A stretch of 64,000 nucleotides of DNA from Chionis minor. Taxonomy: Eukaryota; Chordata; Aves; Charadriiformes; Chionididae. The stretch is from NCBI GenBank assembly GCA_013398295.1, contig VZSF01007912.1, positions 85,707 through 149,706 on the forward strand, in the 5' to 3' direction. The notes below the pieces were generated by a model, which saw only the letters and a list, made by a program, of their open reading frames with translations, was not told the DNA's origin and ran no database searches. Positions 1-13,492 of the stretch are shown piece by piece. Position 1 is the first letter of the stretch; every line of letters starts with the position of its first letter. A program made the translations under genes and the position numbers.

Positions 1-1641
1 TGTGACTGTTTTTAGCTCTTGGACCACAGACCATAGGCTTTGAAGACTTGCAGTCCCACGCACCTCTCTCTGAAGAATGAAGAAAAAAAAATTTTTGCTC
101 TGCCTTCTAATCAACAAGGCCAAGCAGGGCAAGTCTATGAGACAGCTCAAGTCCAGCTGATTAGAGATTTGAGGAATCAATGGAAAGACTTGTAATATCA
201 AGTGGTATGGAATGGAAAGCCAACGTATCCATTAAAGCATAGGACACACATCTTACAGGCAAGATCTCTGGGCATCTGTGCTATCCATATCTTATGCTGC
301 ACTGGAGTGGGGGACTCCAATGCATCTGTATGGGATTTAGGGGAGAGAAATTGCATGGAGTAAGAGAATGGATGTGGCAGTTTATCAGCAGCATTATTCT
401 GCAGCAATGCACTTCTAGCAAAAGGATAGCAGCAGAGTCTTCCCACACCCTTTGTAGGAACAAAGTTTTAAGAAAATTCTCTTTTTCTTGTGTGACTAAA
501 ATGGAAACCTAAACAGATGTGATTCAAATCCAGGCTGAGAGATGTGCTTCACAAACATGAGTGCTGTGGTCCTCAGTGCTGTAACAGCAAAGAACGTCTG
601 GCCACAGCAAACACTAATACTGCACAACACAACAAGACTGCACCAGCTGCCCTCTCGTGCATGGAGAGGTTTTTAGGCTTGAGTCCTTTTGGTCGAAACC
701 CTCAATAGCTCCAAAATGCTGAAGGAGTTACATAGACCCTTTGTGGGGCTGTACAACCACCTCTATGGACCTTGCTGAAAATGCTTTCCCGTGGAAAGAG
801 ATTTCCTCTTGTACTTCAGAACAAACACAGAGGACAACAAGCCCTGCAGGAAGCCATTAGCATTCAGTGCTGGGCCCTACTGATGCTCTGGAGTTCATAA
901 GGGAAGATCATGCACCTTTCTTATTGCTGATGACTTGTTTCCAGCAGGGATACCGCTGTTGATAAATTGCTCAATGTCATTTTCCAAACCCCCATGCTGC
1001 ATCTCTCTACTCAGAGCTCCTTCTCTCTCTGTGAAGGTGCAGCCCCTGGGATGAGGGGCAGGAGAGCTGACAAAACAACCAGACTACCGCAAGACAGGGA
1101 GAAAGGGTGGAACTGTAAACAGCAGCGACACAAGAGAGGAGACATAAAGATGTGAACAAGTAGCCTTTTTTTTTTTTTCCCCAAGTGCTAGCAATGTCAA
1201 GTCATTCTGGCAAGACCAAAATTACAGCTAAGGCAGACTGTATATCCATTATTGCTGGTGAAAAGGGGAATTAGCACCAGCAGCCTGCCAGAACTTCTCT
1301 GAGGCAACCAAGGGTCAGTGGGTGACAGGTTTCATCTGGTGACTGAAATGGGGAGAGACAGAGAATGTCAAATGCAGCGTGAAAGCCAGAGAGCAGAGGC
1401 AGGAGGCTGCGAGGCGTGCACTCACCTGGCACGCACTGGCCAGAGCCCTCCTGGGGCGCTCGGCTGTAGCTCTCTGGGGACTGGCTTCCCTGCCTTTCTG
1501 CCTTGTCTGCATGTCTGTCCTCCACCCGGTCACAGGTGTTCAGTGAGCAAGAAGCAGTTAGCCCTGGAGAACGTAATCAAATATAGAGCTATGAAGAGCA
1601 GGCCTGAAAAAATGAAGAATGAGGGAGGTAAAAAGACTGAA

Positions 1642-1663
1642 GGGGGGGGGGGGGGAGGGGAGG
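1642..1663 (+). repeat. G14 homopolymer and G-rich run
   Basis: Fourteen consecutive G (1642-1655) are followed by AGGGGAGG. The run could form a G-quadruplex, but it is also a typical slippage and sequencing-error site. It has no gene context. Confidence 0.85.
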
Positions 1664-4600
1664 AGCAATAAAACCACTTCAAAATCCAAAGTATCTGGTC
1701 ATCCAGAAAGAGCATACATTGTCTTTCGTCTGTACACACCCAGCTTTCCCCTGGAAGGTACAACAATATAACTCCCAGCTCTGTCCTTGGCAAATCACTT
1801 TATTTTGCTGAGTCTCCATCTGATATTTGGAGATGGCCTCTGGCACGCTTCTTTCATCGTGTGATTTCCTTTGTATGGTCAGGCTGTAAACTTTTAGGCG
1901 CAGGGAGACACCCAAGCTCTCATTCTGCTCATGAGCCATGTCTGGCAATAGTTGGGGGCCCTCTGCCTCCATGAGAGCCCCCAGAGCTACGGTAACTGAG
2001 TCAGTGCATATGTTGGTTTGAATGTTCTGGTTCCTTTTAGCAGCAACAGCAGCAAATCCAGCAGCCGTGGCAGTGGGATGCTGCTGAGGCTGAGGATCCT
2101 CTGAAGCTGTTAATACCAAAGCACAGGAGAAAACATGTTTAAGGGTAAATGGACTTTCATCTTCACAAGTTCTTAGCAGGAAAGGAAGGAAGAGGAAGAA
2201 GGATGAACAGCCAGATCAACAGCAATCAAAGTAGATGAGGTACTGAGATCTTCCAAGGATGGGCAAATCTAGACCCAGAAGAATGTTTGAGGTATCAAAA
2301 AGTAGTGTTGTGAGGGTCCCAGAGCAGACCTCTGAACTGGGTGTCCAGACTTCTTGTACAGGCCCTGGTGAGCAAAGTAACTCCCTGTAATTCTTTTCTT
2401 TAAGGCACTGTGAAGAGGAGATTCGTATTGTTATTCCCAGAGGAGGAAACTGAGGCACAAGGAGGAGAGAGGACTGGGACAAAGATGCAGCCTGATCCAG
2501 CTACAAGTTACCCCAAGCTGCTTCTATTCTCTTGTGCAAATAAAGGAGAGAGAATCATGTTGTTCAGGGTTAGGCATGCACAACTCAGACTCCCTTTAGC
2601 TGGTTCATCAGCAACAAAAACTGCAAAGTGATTGATGCTGCTAATCTTTTCTGTTGAAAGGACAGGTAAAATGTTTTCTAAAATCAACTGAGTGCAATAA
2701 GAAAAAAAAGAAAAAAAAAGATCTGGGACATATAAATTTTCAAGCAGGTCAGAGACAGACAGAACTAATGCTTCTACATCAGCTGAGAAGGGACAGAGTA
2801 CAGTCCTGCTGAAAGATAGTTTTGTTATGATATTTAATTTAACAATCTCAAAAAGAAGTGGAAGGTAAGGTGTTTTCATTCATTCCATGGTTTTATTCTG
2901 CAGTGATGCTACGAATGTAGGCCTTCCCAAGCTTGTCCTGATCTCCCTGCAAAGTTGTGGCTTAGAGGTTAGAGATGGAGAGCTTAGAGATGCAGGACTG
3001 CTTGGTGAAAATTGTGCTTTCACCAGGTTCTGGGTGTTGCTGGTCTCTATTGTACTGGTTGTTTGGTTTCACCTACTTCTTATCAGAAGACTGTTATCTA
3101 CTCTGGAAGTACATGTAGATGTATAAACAGTATCAGAGCTTTCAAAAATAGTGCTCTTAATTTTTTTTTTCCAGTATGCAAGCTGAAAAAACCAGACACA
3201 TTTCTGATTTCTAGTGAAAGTCAGCTGATTCAGAACCAGAGACAGGCTTTAATTATAACATTTAATCTTTAAAACCACCATTGTATCAATGTGATATAAT
3301 CACCTTAGGATATTTCCCAGAATGACACGTGTCTTCCAAGTCACGTAAGTGTATTTTAATATATAGACTTTTATTCTTAGAAGGGGTTCACTGTATACAC
3401 ACTGTATAGATGCCAGGAAAAGTGTTCATTAGTGAAGATGTAAATGCTGAAAAATTAGTGGAAAATGAGGATGTCATTGCTAGGGCTCCACTGCTTAAAG
3501 CCAAGCTGGAAGAGGGATCTCAGTTTCCAGGTAATACTAATGGTGCAAAAGAGGGTGTCTTACATGAAAGAACTTTGGGGAGCACCAGCAGTGGGTAGGG
3601 TGTTGGAGAGGTGATGAGGTTGCCTCTTCCGAAACCTCTCAACGTAAATCATAATTGTTTTAGTGCCTGTAAGTCTCTGCAGTCAGGACAGGAATGAACA
3701 ACCTACTCACTGTTTACTTCCCCTGAAGGCATTAGTGCAAACAACTCATTTTAATGCGGTTTTGCCTATAAACGTATAACCTTGGACGGGGTTGTTACAT
3801 ACACAATATTACTCCCACAGAGAGACGTTGTGATATTGACATGCTAATTCTGGTGTCCTGCAAGGGATGTACTGAATGCATTTTTTAGGAAAATAAAGAG
3901 AGAGGTAATTGCACAATATGCAAAGGCTTTTGCAATTTTCTTTAAAGGCTGAAGAAGGGTTTTATTTAAGCAGGGAGACAATGAGCAAAGCCATTTGAAA
4001 TTCACAGAGGTATCAGTGCAGAATGGGAAATGAACTAACAGTAGCTATAGGTCAGTAAAGGTTGCAAAAGAAAAAAAAACAAACCCCAGGTAATTATCCT
4101 TTCTTTCCTAATTAACCCTTGCTTTCAGTTTCTGCCCAGCTTTCCAGCCCTGAGGGAGAATGTGCTTGCAAGACAGATGCCAGGTGATGCAGTTCAAGGT
4201 GTCCCATCACTTCAGAAGCACAAGCAAATTGCCTGAACTTGAGAATAAATTGGCAACTACAACAAAATCTGCTGTCACGTGTTATTTTTAGATCAAGGCA
4301 ACGAGATACGTGGCCACAAAGGAAACCCCACCTGCACACTTCACTTCTAAGTCTGAGGACACTTTTTTCTCTTAAAAGGCGCCACTCCCCTATGTAGAGT
4401 AATTTTGACAGGCTTTCATAAAGTCAAGCTGCCCTCTGCAAGCCTGTGCAAACTCTCCACTGAGTAATACTGAAACTTAAGTTTAGAAGCTAGCTCTTGC
4501 TGGTGTTCATAAAAGATGACCTGTAGAACTGTGCTTTTCTATGCACAATGACCTCTGTTTTTGTCTTGCCTTTAAATGGTCCTATCTAGCCTAATCACTG

Positions 4601-7154
4601 AGTTTTTAACTTACATGGAAGAGAAATTCTTGTCTGGCATTCTCTAAAAAACAGCAAAGCTTCTCCAGAAAGAGTAACAGGCAAATGTGACTCATAATTT
4701 ACCAAATCCATGTTAGGGAGGAACCAGCTATCCTGCAGGAAAAGCAGCAGTCATAGGTTGATCTAATCCCCACTAATTCCAGTCAGTGCATAACATCTTC
4801 CAACACTAAGAAAGGTAGATTCTGAATGGAGAGAAAAAAGCGTTTTCATGTTGCACCCAGCCCTTGCCTTCATAACATGGAAATAATTTTTACATGTCAC
4901 AGAACATTAGAAAGGATAGCTTGAACAGGACATGAAGCAGTTAATGCTATGAGCTCTTTACAGCTGTCCACTTCTCAATCATTCCTCCCAGCCAAAGCCT
5001 CCTGGAAAAATTTAAATTTCTTTACTATAGCTCAGACATGTATTCTACAGAGCAGAAAGAATGATGGGAAAATTAATTCCACACATTAGACTAACGTGTT
5101 TCCCTGCATGAGGAAGATGTGTTACAGCCCCAGCAGAAGAACAAGCAATTGATCACTGTGCATCACTGGACAGGATGGGGCTGCTGAATTAGTATTGAGC
5201 TGGAGTGTTCCTTCTGCTGCTAGGAAGTAAAGCTGCATTTCAGAGATGTCGTTTATAATGAAAGACAAGATTTGTACTCATCTGCAGGTCAGGTCTTTAA
5301 TGAGATTCACTTTCCTGATCTATAAGTCACAATGAAGTGACCAGAGCTCTCCAGCAGCCAGTATATTACCTCCCCAGCCACGGGCCTTCTAAACGTCAAA
5401 TGCAAAGTGCACAGCAAAGCAACCTCTTGCTTTCCCTTCCCATCACTGACTCACTTGGGATATGGCACATACTGTCACCCACAGAGCCATGAAAAGTGTG
5501 GAACCTGTGACCGGAAAGAGCTGCCACAGAGCTGGGATGCTGCCAGAGGGTCTGTGTCTTTGAAAAGCACCCCGCTTGCCTGAAATCTTCACTAGAGACA
5601 TAAATAGGGCCATTCAAAATGCTATCCAAGGGAAGGTCTTTCCTAAGACTAAGGCCTTCTTTGCAAATAAGGATTTGTTGCAAAATAGAATGAGATAAAA
5701 ACCATAAAAAGCAAAAAACCCAGCCCTAAACTAGATCATGTGGATGTGGTTGTATGACCTAGTACAGGATTTTGTGTTAGAGAGCTGTTAGTTCCAGGCT
5801 GATTATTTTAGACAAAACTACAAAATAAGGCAATAGGAAGCTGAATTCAAGTTGCACCTTAGTCCTTATCTTTCCTAATTTTTGAGTGATTTAACAATGT
5901 TCTTTAATGCTGTGTTTAGGCGCTCTGATTGAGTATCTAAATGTCACGCCTGTTTGCTGAATCCAAGTATTGTCTCTACTCCATACTTTGCCTGAAACCA
6001 CTTTAATAATAGCCCTTAAATAATTAATTGTGCACCTGCACAGAGGCTTCACATCATCCATTTTAGAGCTGTCACCCAGAGTCACACAGTCCATCCCACT
6101 CCTTTGCAACAGTGCTAGTGTCTTGGGCATCAGGAGCTAACAGTATTGCCTAGCATCCTCCCCAAAAAGTCTAGAATTTTCACAGGCTCAGATGCTCAGC
6201 ATCTTTATAGTCTTCTGTCATACAAGCACCAATGTCTGACCAGGGAAGGGAGCAGGACTAGAAAACCTGGGACAGGGAAAGCAGTAGAATTATTGGAGCC
6301 ATAAACCAGATAATTTTAAGGTTTTTTCCTTAGAAAGTTCTGCCTCTTTCCATTTCAGTCTTTTGTGAAGCATCCTGAAGCTTCTAGGTGTAACTGACTC
6401 ATGGAAAGGGAGAGCCAGGTTACCTAAAACATGTTGAAACTGGCTTGTAGGTCATTCAGAAACATTTCATATTGTAAGTAATGGCAATGGCTGCATTCAA
6501 AAGGAGCAAAAAGCAAGCATGAAGCATTCTGAAAAGCAAAGCAAGAAGACAGAAAAATGAAGCTGGTTAATTTTTAAATAACTTTTTTTACCATAGCTGT
6601 TTGCTCCTGCGTTCTTACTTCTAGCTTTGGCTAAAATAAGTAGTGTTGAAATACATAAAAAATAGGCTATATTATTTCTAGCCAAGTCAAAAATACCTGG
6701 AAGCCAAAGCTTACCAAGCAATACTGTTCTCAGTAACTTCAGAGGAAGACTAAAATCAGGCTCAGTTTTTGGGAACCTTAAATGAAATCTCCAAACCTAA
6801 TAAATTTTACTCATTGTCAGATATCCTGCTCAAAACCATAGCAGTGGTGAAACTTCATGAAAAGACAACCCAAGATCCACCTCGCATAGAAAAACATCCG
6901 GCACTGCAAATACAGAGATTCCTCTCCAGATCAAAATATGAGTTGCTTTAAATGTAAGTTATTAATAGAGCCTATGTAGTTTTTCAAACAGCTGAGTTAT
7001 AGAAATAAAGTAAAATCTTCAAGTCAGGTTTTGTTTTCCCTATTTTGGTAACCATGGGTATGAGATCTCTCAGACACCTTGGGAAGTAATCCAGGCTTCT
7101 TTCACCTACAGCAATAAAAATAATTAATGGAACACCTGGGGAAATAATAGCGAC

Positions 7155-7179
7155 TAATAATAACAACAACAATAATAAT
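7155..7179 (+). repeat. AAT/AAC trinucleotide microsatellite
   Basis: The tract reads TAATAATAACAACAACAATA and continues ATAAT, an interrupted AAT/AAC trinucleotide repeat of about 25 bases in intergenic DNA. Confidence 0.8.
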
Positions 7180-9732
7180 GGCTTTTCCAATACTGCATAT
7201 TTTTAAAGGCAAAGAATCCTAAAGATTTAAGGTATACTAAGGTTTCCTTTTGCCTTTCCTTCCTTCCTACTTGTTTCTTTTAAACTTAGTTATATCAAAA
7301 ATACCCATTTCAGCAGGCAGGACAGTCTACCTTCCTCTAAAGCCCATTAATCAAGTGAGATTTTTGCCCTTGATGTATAGGAGGTCCCTTCTTCAGTTTT
7401 GGTCTTATTTTATGTTTTTAGTACCCCCATGGAGGCCTTCTGCAAAGGAAAAGTAAATGTGTCCAAGCTAACAGGAAGCAAAAAACCTAGCCTGGGATAA
7501 ACAAGGTACCTAATGTACCTTTGAGATTTTCTGTGTGAGTTTTTAAGAGGGCTCTCTAAAAATGAAAGGGGCATATCTCGTAATAACTGGAACAGGTAAC
7601 TTCCACTTCAGAGCCATCAGACATTTAATATCACAGCATTAACTATTTATTATGAGGATAAAGATATACGGAACAGTTCTAAAAATGATGAAATAACTTC
7701 TCAAGATACCAAACCAAGAATACTGGAAAAAACATTCTCTTACACAGATCAACCACTGACTTACAAGTCTGCTGTCAAAGGCCAAAATGCTCTCAGCTCA
7801 CTGAAGACTGTATGTGTACATCTAGGGTCTCATAACCATTTTTCCTAGGTTATGAGAAATGTGTTTCCCATTTTTCTATTTTCCTCTCCTTTTCCCCCCT
7901 GTCTCTCCATTGATCCTCATTTCCTTTGTCATCCTCAGAATGAAGAAATCTGTAATAAAAATGACACAGAGAGCGAGATGATTCAGATCATTTGTTGTGT
8001 ATCATGCGTGGCATGGAACGCATATACTAAACAGCTGCATTTTATCACATCAAGAGATTACAATTGTCACAGGCAACTACAGCACAGAATAGGAAGGAAT
8101 ATGTTATAGCAATGATGCTGTTATGTGTTGAAACAAGCGTTTTATGTGTTATCAGTTGACAAGAAAGGTGAGAAGATGCCTAAAATTAAGTACAGTTAAA
8201 AGTCTTGCAGAGTGAAAGCTTTATCATGTTTCCAGGCATTCCTAGATCTGTAATTATTTATATTTCTCTTCTGTAACTCAATAAAAACCCATAAGTATAG
8301 ATGAAAAGGCATGGATTTGCTTACAATACAGTAAAGATTTAACTGATAATTTGTTGCAAGTACAGGAGAAATGACCTTTCTGATTGTTCACAGCTCATCT
8401 TTTTCTTCCTGAAATAGTGTAGGAAGCCACTTCTATTGTTGATGTGCTTATTTGTATTGGCGCCCCTTGAGGATATATTTATTTGTAATCAAGGTTGCTC
8501 TTCAGATTTTTATATTGTCTTATTATTTAAGAAACAAAACATCCAGAAATCTCCTGGCTTGCTTGTACCCCACTGTCTTGTCCCTCCAGCAGACAAGTCT
8601 CCCATGAGGACCATGGTCTCGATCGTGAGATTTTTTCCAATTGCCTGAAGAAGGCCTCACCTATTTCTTCTGACTAGACGGGTTGCAGCAGACACAGACC
8701 ACAGTGTTGCCCATATCGATCTCTAATCCTGATCCATGAGCTCTTGACTGGCTCATCACTCATCCCATGGTATAGCTTCATGCATTCCCACTGCTCTCTC
8801 ACATAAAAGGTGACTGACTCCCTGCCTCACCACGCTGGTCTGTCCTTCCTAAAAAGTCCATACCCATCCATTGCATCATATCCCTGTGATCCCAGTGAGA
8901 TCATAGCTCTACAGCTACTTGCAGACATCTAATTCCCCTTGTTTGCTTCCCATGCTGTTTAGAGTTCCTCTAGAGTCACTGGGCTTAATTCACAGCACTA
9001 ATAGCTTTGCAAATAATTTGCAGCCCCAGTCTATGAAATGTGTGTACTGTATGTTTGCTCTTCTCCTGGGAGTAATTGGATAACCAACACTGAAATAGAG
9101 GGACCACATGCATCTTCCCATGCACCATGGAAACAGATGCTTTTGCAAGCCTCATCTGCCTCTGCCATTTTGCCTCCTCTTGCGTTTTTATGTGGGTCTT
9201 GGAACATAATCTTGGGGAAAAAAAATTTGTATAACCCCTTAGGTAAGTCTTTGGTCACTCTGCAGACTCAGGCAGATGACTGCAACCTGTCAAGCCACTG
9301 TGGCTGCTAAAGTCCTGCTCAATAGCTGAGCTATAAAAGCAGACTACAGGTGAGGTCCTGGCCACTTAAGAGTTGCAAAGTGCTGTTTAAAGTAATTGTT
9401 TTGATCTTCCACCTGTAATGACCCGGATTAAAACTGGAAGTGCCTGTTTGACTGACTGAGAATGATTTGCACCGCTGTAGCCCATTTACAATGGACTGCT
9501 TTCTCGGCTGCAACACTAAGATTGTTCTTCAATCATCTGACTATAGCCTGCATTTGACTTGAAGACCTGCAAGGAAAGTATTCCATCCTACAACACGTGA
9601 AGAAAAACTAGGATAATCAGGAAGAATCTTACAAATTATTTGGGTTTGGTGTGTACGGATTGAAATTACAAATGGATGAAATGTTACTGCTCCCTCAAAA
9701 TGCAACATATAATCTGAATTGTCCTATGGGTC

Positions 9733-9790
9733 TAAGGGACCTCAGGAGATCTAGTCCAACCTCTCTGAGAAACTTCAAACAGCTGATGCA
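9733..9790 (-). mobile_element. short CR1-like remnant
   Basis: AAGGGACCTCAGGAGATCTA followed by GTCCAACCTCTCTGAGA resembles the CR1 3' end in reverse complement. It is short and decayed, so the family assignment rests on this one segment. Confidence 0.6.
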
Positions 9791-9878
9791 AATGGAGCTT
9801 TGAAATGAGGAGGGATGTGACATATTTGAACATCAAAACTGATGAAGTTAATCTTTCTTCCATACCAGATCTTTTGCT

Positions 9879-9955
9879 GGTTTTGTGTTGTTTGTCTTTT
9901 TGTTTGTTGGTTGCTTTTTTTGTTGGTGGGTTTTTTTTTTTTTTTTTGTTTGCTC
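9879..9955 (+). repeat. T/G-rich low-complexity tract
   Basis: Irregular TTTG/TTGG units end in a long uninterrupted T run near 9930-9947. The track makes a spurious hydrophobic open frame on the plus strand. Confidence 0.8.
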
Positions 9956-11529
9956 AGGGTGATGGCTGGACTGATACAAAGGACAGCTTTCCTAGTGTAG
10001 CTGTATTCAATCTTGCAGCATTTTTCTGGTATAGCATACTAGTAGTCCTGGTAATGTAGACATTTCCTGCAGATAAAATTATCACCTGGTTTCACTTTTG
10101 AAAAATGTAAAGTTCACATGCAGACCATGATGTTTTTCCTTTTATTTGCTCATCATTTTTTACAAATAAAAAGACAAACATATTATTGGATTTGTACCTT
10201 AAGCACAAACAAATCATAGAAGACAAAATATCCTGAAATTATATTTTTTGGAAGTCAAGGAACAATAGCCTCATAGCAGACATGAAAAAGTCTATTACAG
10301 CCCAAATGTATTTATCAAGGAATACCACAATACCCTAGGCCATGTTAGTTCAAATTAATGGGGCCTGTAAATGCACTTTTCTTGATATATCTTATTCTTA
10401 TCTACTGAAGTCATATACAGCTGTAAAGCATTGCCATAAGTGGTACTCTGCAGCAAAATCTCTGATTAAGAAGCTGCAGAATTTTCATAATTTCAATTAA
10501 CTAAAATGAATGGTGGAAATCTCTAAAGCCAGTTGGCAAGTGGTTGGTTTTGTATAAATCTTATTTTCCTGGGAGTAAAGATTGATTAATCAGCAATGCT
10601 ACATCAAGAAGGAAACAAAAATCTATTAAAAAAAAAAAAGTAGCCCTATCTAGACATCTACGATTACAGAAGCACAACCTTAGAACCTTAGTACTGCTGA
10701 TACAGCTAAATACGAAACTAGTGAAAAGGAGCTAGTGATGGCAGACATAATTTCTAAGTGGGCATGGAATTAAACTGTACTAGTATAAGCTATTTTCACA
10801 GTAGAGTAGTAAAACAGCTAGTGTGAACAAAAATATCAAAAAAAAAAGTATTACCCCCTTAACTGAATTAATTACACTGGCATGTAACCTGTGCCTATAT
10901 AAGGCATCAGAACTGGACTTTGACGAGTTGAAGAGCTTTGTGATTTTGATACTCTTTAACATCCAACTTGGCGCTCTCAGACAGTTTTTTATATTTTTCA
11001 AGCTGTTTGCAATCTCTTTTTCAGAGACTGAGCTGTCACAGTGACTCAGTAGGATTCTGCAGACTAATCAGTGTTCGGATCAATAAATAGAGTTGCAGGT
11101 GATGTGTCCTTAGAAAAAAGAAAAAACAAACAATTTTTTATAATTTTCTTTTTATAATTTCAAGTCTGTTATTTTTCTTATCAAAATCCATTATTTTCCA
11201 ATAAGCTGTATAGAGAGCTTGCCTTCAATACATAATATCTGATGAAAACACCTATGGACTATGCTGAATTTCAGTTCAAAAATGCTGTTTCAAAAGACAC
11301 TAAATCCATATTAATCCTTTAATTTTACCAGAAAGACAACCTAACTAATTGTTCTAAATATGACTAAAAATGTTTCAATACATATAAATGAAATGTATTC
11401 TGTGTATGCATTTTTTATTAGACATGTATTTTAATGGGTTTTTTTAATATACTTATCTGTATTAAATTTATATAACCCCCAAGTAGATGAAACTTCACAA
11501 AATTGCAGGCCTAAGAGGATTTTGGAAAA

Positions 11530-11850
11530 AATGATCTATACCTCACCTTGTCCCAAAGGTTTACATTAGTAATTTTTGGACACAAAAAAAATAAAAAATC
11601 CCTCATTTCTGGTTTTAAAAGCATTTAGTGATAGCAGCTCCATAGACTTTCTCAGAAATCAGTTTCAGAACTTCACTGTTTCGTGATGTCAGACTCCTCG
11701 CTGTAGTTTATGTCCATTTTATCTTGTCCACCACAGAGAAAGAGGGCTTCCATTCCTCTTTGCGAGAGTGTTTTAAAAATTGGAAAGTATGTTATTGCGT
11801 CTGTTTTCTGGACCTTTGATCATCCTTGCTGCTCCCCTCTGTTTGTGTGA
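11530..11850 (-). mobile_element. decayed CR1/L3-class LINE fragment
   Basis: GTTTTCTGGACCTTTGATCA followed by TCCTTGCTGCTCCCCTCTG is the reverse complement of a conserved CR1/L3 segment. To its left, CTTTCTCAGAAATCAGTTTC and CCACAGAGAAAGAGGGCTTCC fit the order of the same family. It is far more diverged than the other CR1 copies here, implying great age. Limits are approximate. Confidence 0.5.
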
Positions 11851-13471
11851 AGAACGTTCAGCGTTTATCTTACTGAAATTCAGGACTTTCGATCTCTCAG
11901 AGCTATTTGAAGTAGTAGTGGATGTAAAACGTTAGATTGCTATAGCCTTTTTACCTGTTGGCATTGTATCACAGAAGAAGAGACACCAGTCTTTGGCCGG
12001 GGCTTCTGGATTCCATCATAATACATTAAATAGATTTGGTAGCAGCAAGCTCCAGTGGAGCTTCAGACGGACAAGTTGGAGACATAAATTTTTCTTCTAT
12101 TTCTGTCCTTGGCCATGACACTTCTATCTGAAAGTGTCTGCTTCCTCTGTAAAACCTCCCACATGCAAAATGGTGCGTAAAAACCAGGCATTACCCATTA
12201 TATTTTTCAGCTGTTCGCCCATGCTGTCATTGAGGTGGTGAACTCTAATAAAGATTATACATCATTCAAAGTGTTTGTTCATATTCTAAAGGACTGTCTA
12301 GTATATTCACAGAATGATGATAAATAATTGAAACACAAGACAGTCTGACAGCTTGTCACAGGCTGTTTGAACTGTCAGGCTGCTGGCAAACCTTGGATTT
12401 CCAGTTGCAATGGATTTCCGAAAAGTATTGCAGAGGCTTCACTCCATTCCTGGACCTGCATTATTAACGATCTGTCCAAACTGAGTTTAGATAGAGATGA
12501 CGTCATGTATTGAAGTTGCCTTAACAGTAGCTGGTAGTTTGTTGTTTGTTACAAGAGGCAGGGGCAGGGAATCAATTAATTCATTCAGAAAAGGGATTGA
12601 TTACTCCCCTAAGCATGTTTACCCTTGTAAAGAGCAGTTTATAGAGTAGGATGCTTCACAAGGACTTTCGGGAAAAATAAAACTTCTGGCTGGATTTTAA
12701 TTGCCTATCTATTTACGTGTTTGGGATGCTTGCATCCTCTGTTTCCTTTGAAGTTGAAGTCCAGAGCCCTGAAGGAGCGTGACCGTACGAGATAATTATT
12801 TATTGTTAAGGGACTATGCTTTCTAAAAAAATTGCCTATCTCATTTCTTCTTTATTGCTCCCCCTCCCCCCCACCCCAACATCCAATTGATTTTAAATAA
12901 ACTTCTAGGTAGAAAAAGTTCAAACTTTCCAAAGACTTTCACAATCTCCTTCACAAGAAGCCATTGAAGAATCCTGGCAACCAGCAGAGGGAAAAGTCAT
13001 AGCACAGTTTAAACCTGAGCAAGAGAGAATTAGACATAAGTAGCAATTTCTCACTGTTGACAGAGGTTAATACTAGAGTGACCTAGGGACCAGCCTTAGG
13101 ACTGGACTGAGGTCATTCAACCCACGTATTAGTGAACTGAAAGGGAAGGTGAACAACAAGGTGATGCTATCCCCTTGGTTGTTCTGGATTCTTGTGGCCA
13201 TTGAGGATTACAAGAAACTTTGGAAAGACGTAGCGAGTCTGGGGAATGTGCCAGATTCAATGAATCCACAGATAGCTATGTACAATTTTTGTCACTGCTG
13301 TAAATTAAGAAAGGTTTGCTGCTTCTCCCTAAGAACAGCTAAAATATTGTCTCAGGCTTATGATATTTTTGTTATTGCTGTTAGGCTATTTTCTGCTGTT
13401 TCAGCTCTCTTCAGGACCAGGTAAGCTTTAGTGCTAATGCAGGAAAAGAGGCTGTGGCTCTGCCCAAGAAA

Positions 13472-13492
13472 GGGGGGGGCGGGGTGCGGTGG
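13472..13492 (+). repeat. G-rich tract with quadruplex potential
   Basis: G8-C-GGGG-TGC-GG-T-GGG gives several G blocks separated by short loops in otherwise AT-rich intergenic DNA. Confidence 0.7.

Larger units (their letters stand above)
1..9732. other. intergenic DNA downstream of MTPN, no gene recognised
   Basis: AT-rich sequence in which open frames are short and resemble no family I know. The longest (1679-2119, minus, 146 codons) is Gln/Ala-rich at one end with no conserved domain. A slightly more GC-rich patch lies at about 1380-1530. The sequence otherwise holds only the simple repeats listed. Confidence 0.6.

Noticed and set aside
1679..2119. 146-codon open frame on the minus strand
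   Set aside because: It is the longest open frame in the window but has no recognisable domain, no supporting start context and a low-complexity Gln/Ala section. It is best explained by chance.
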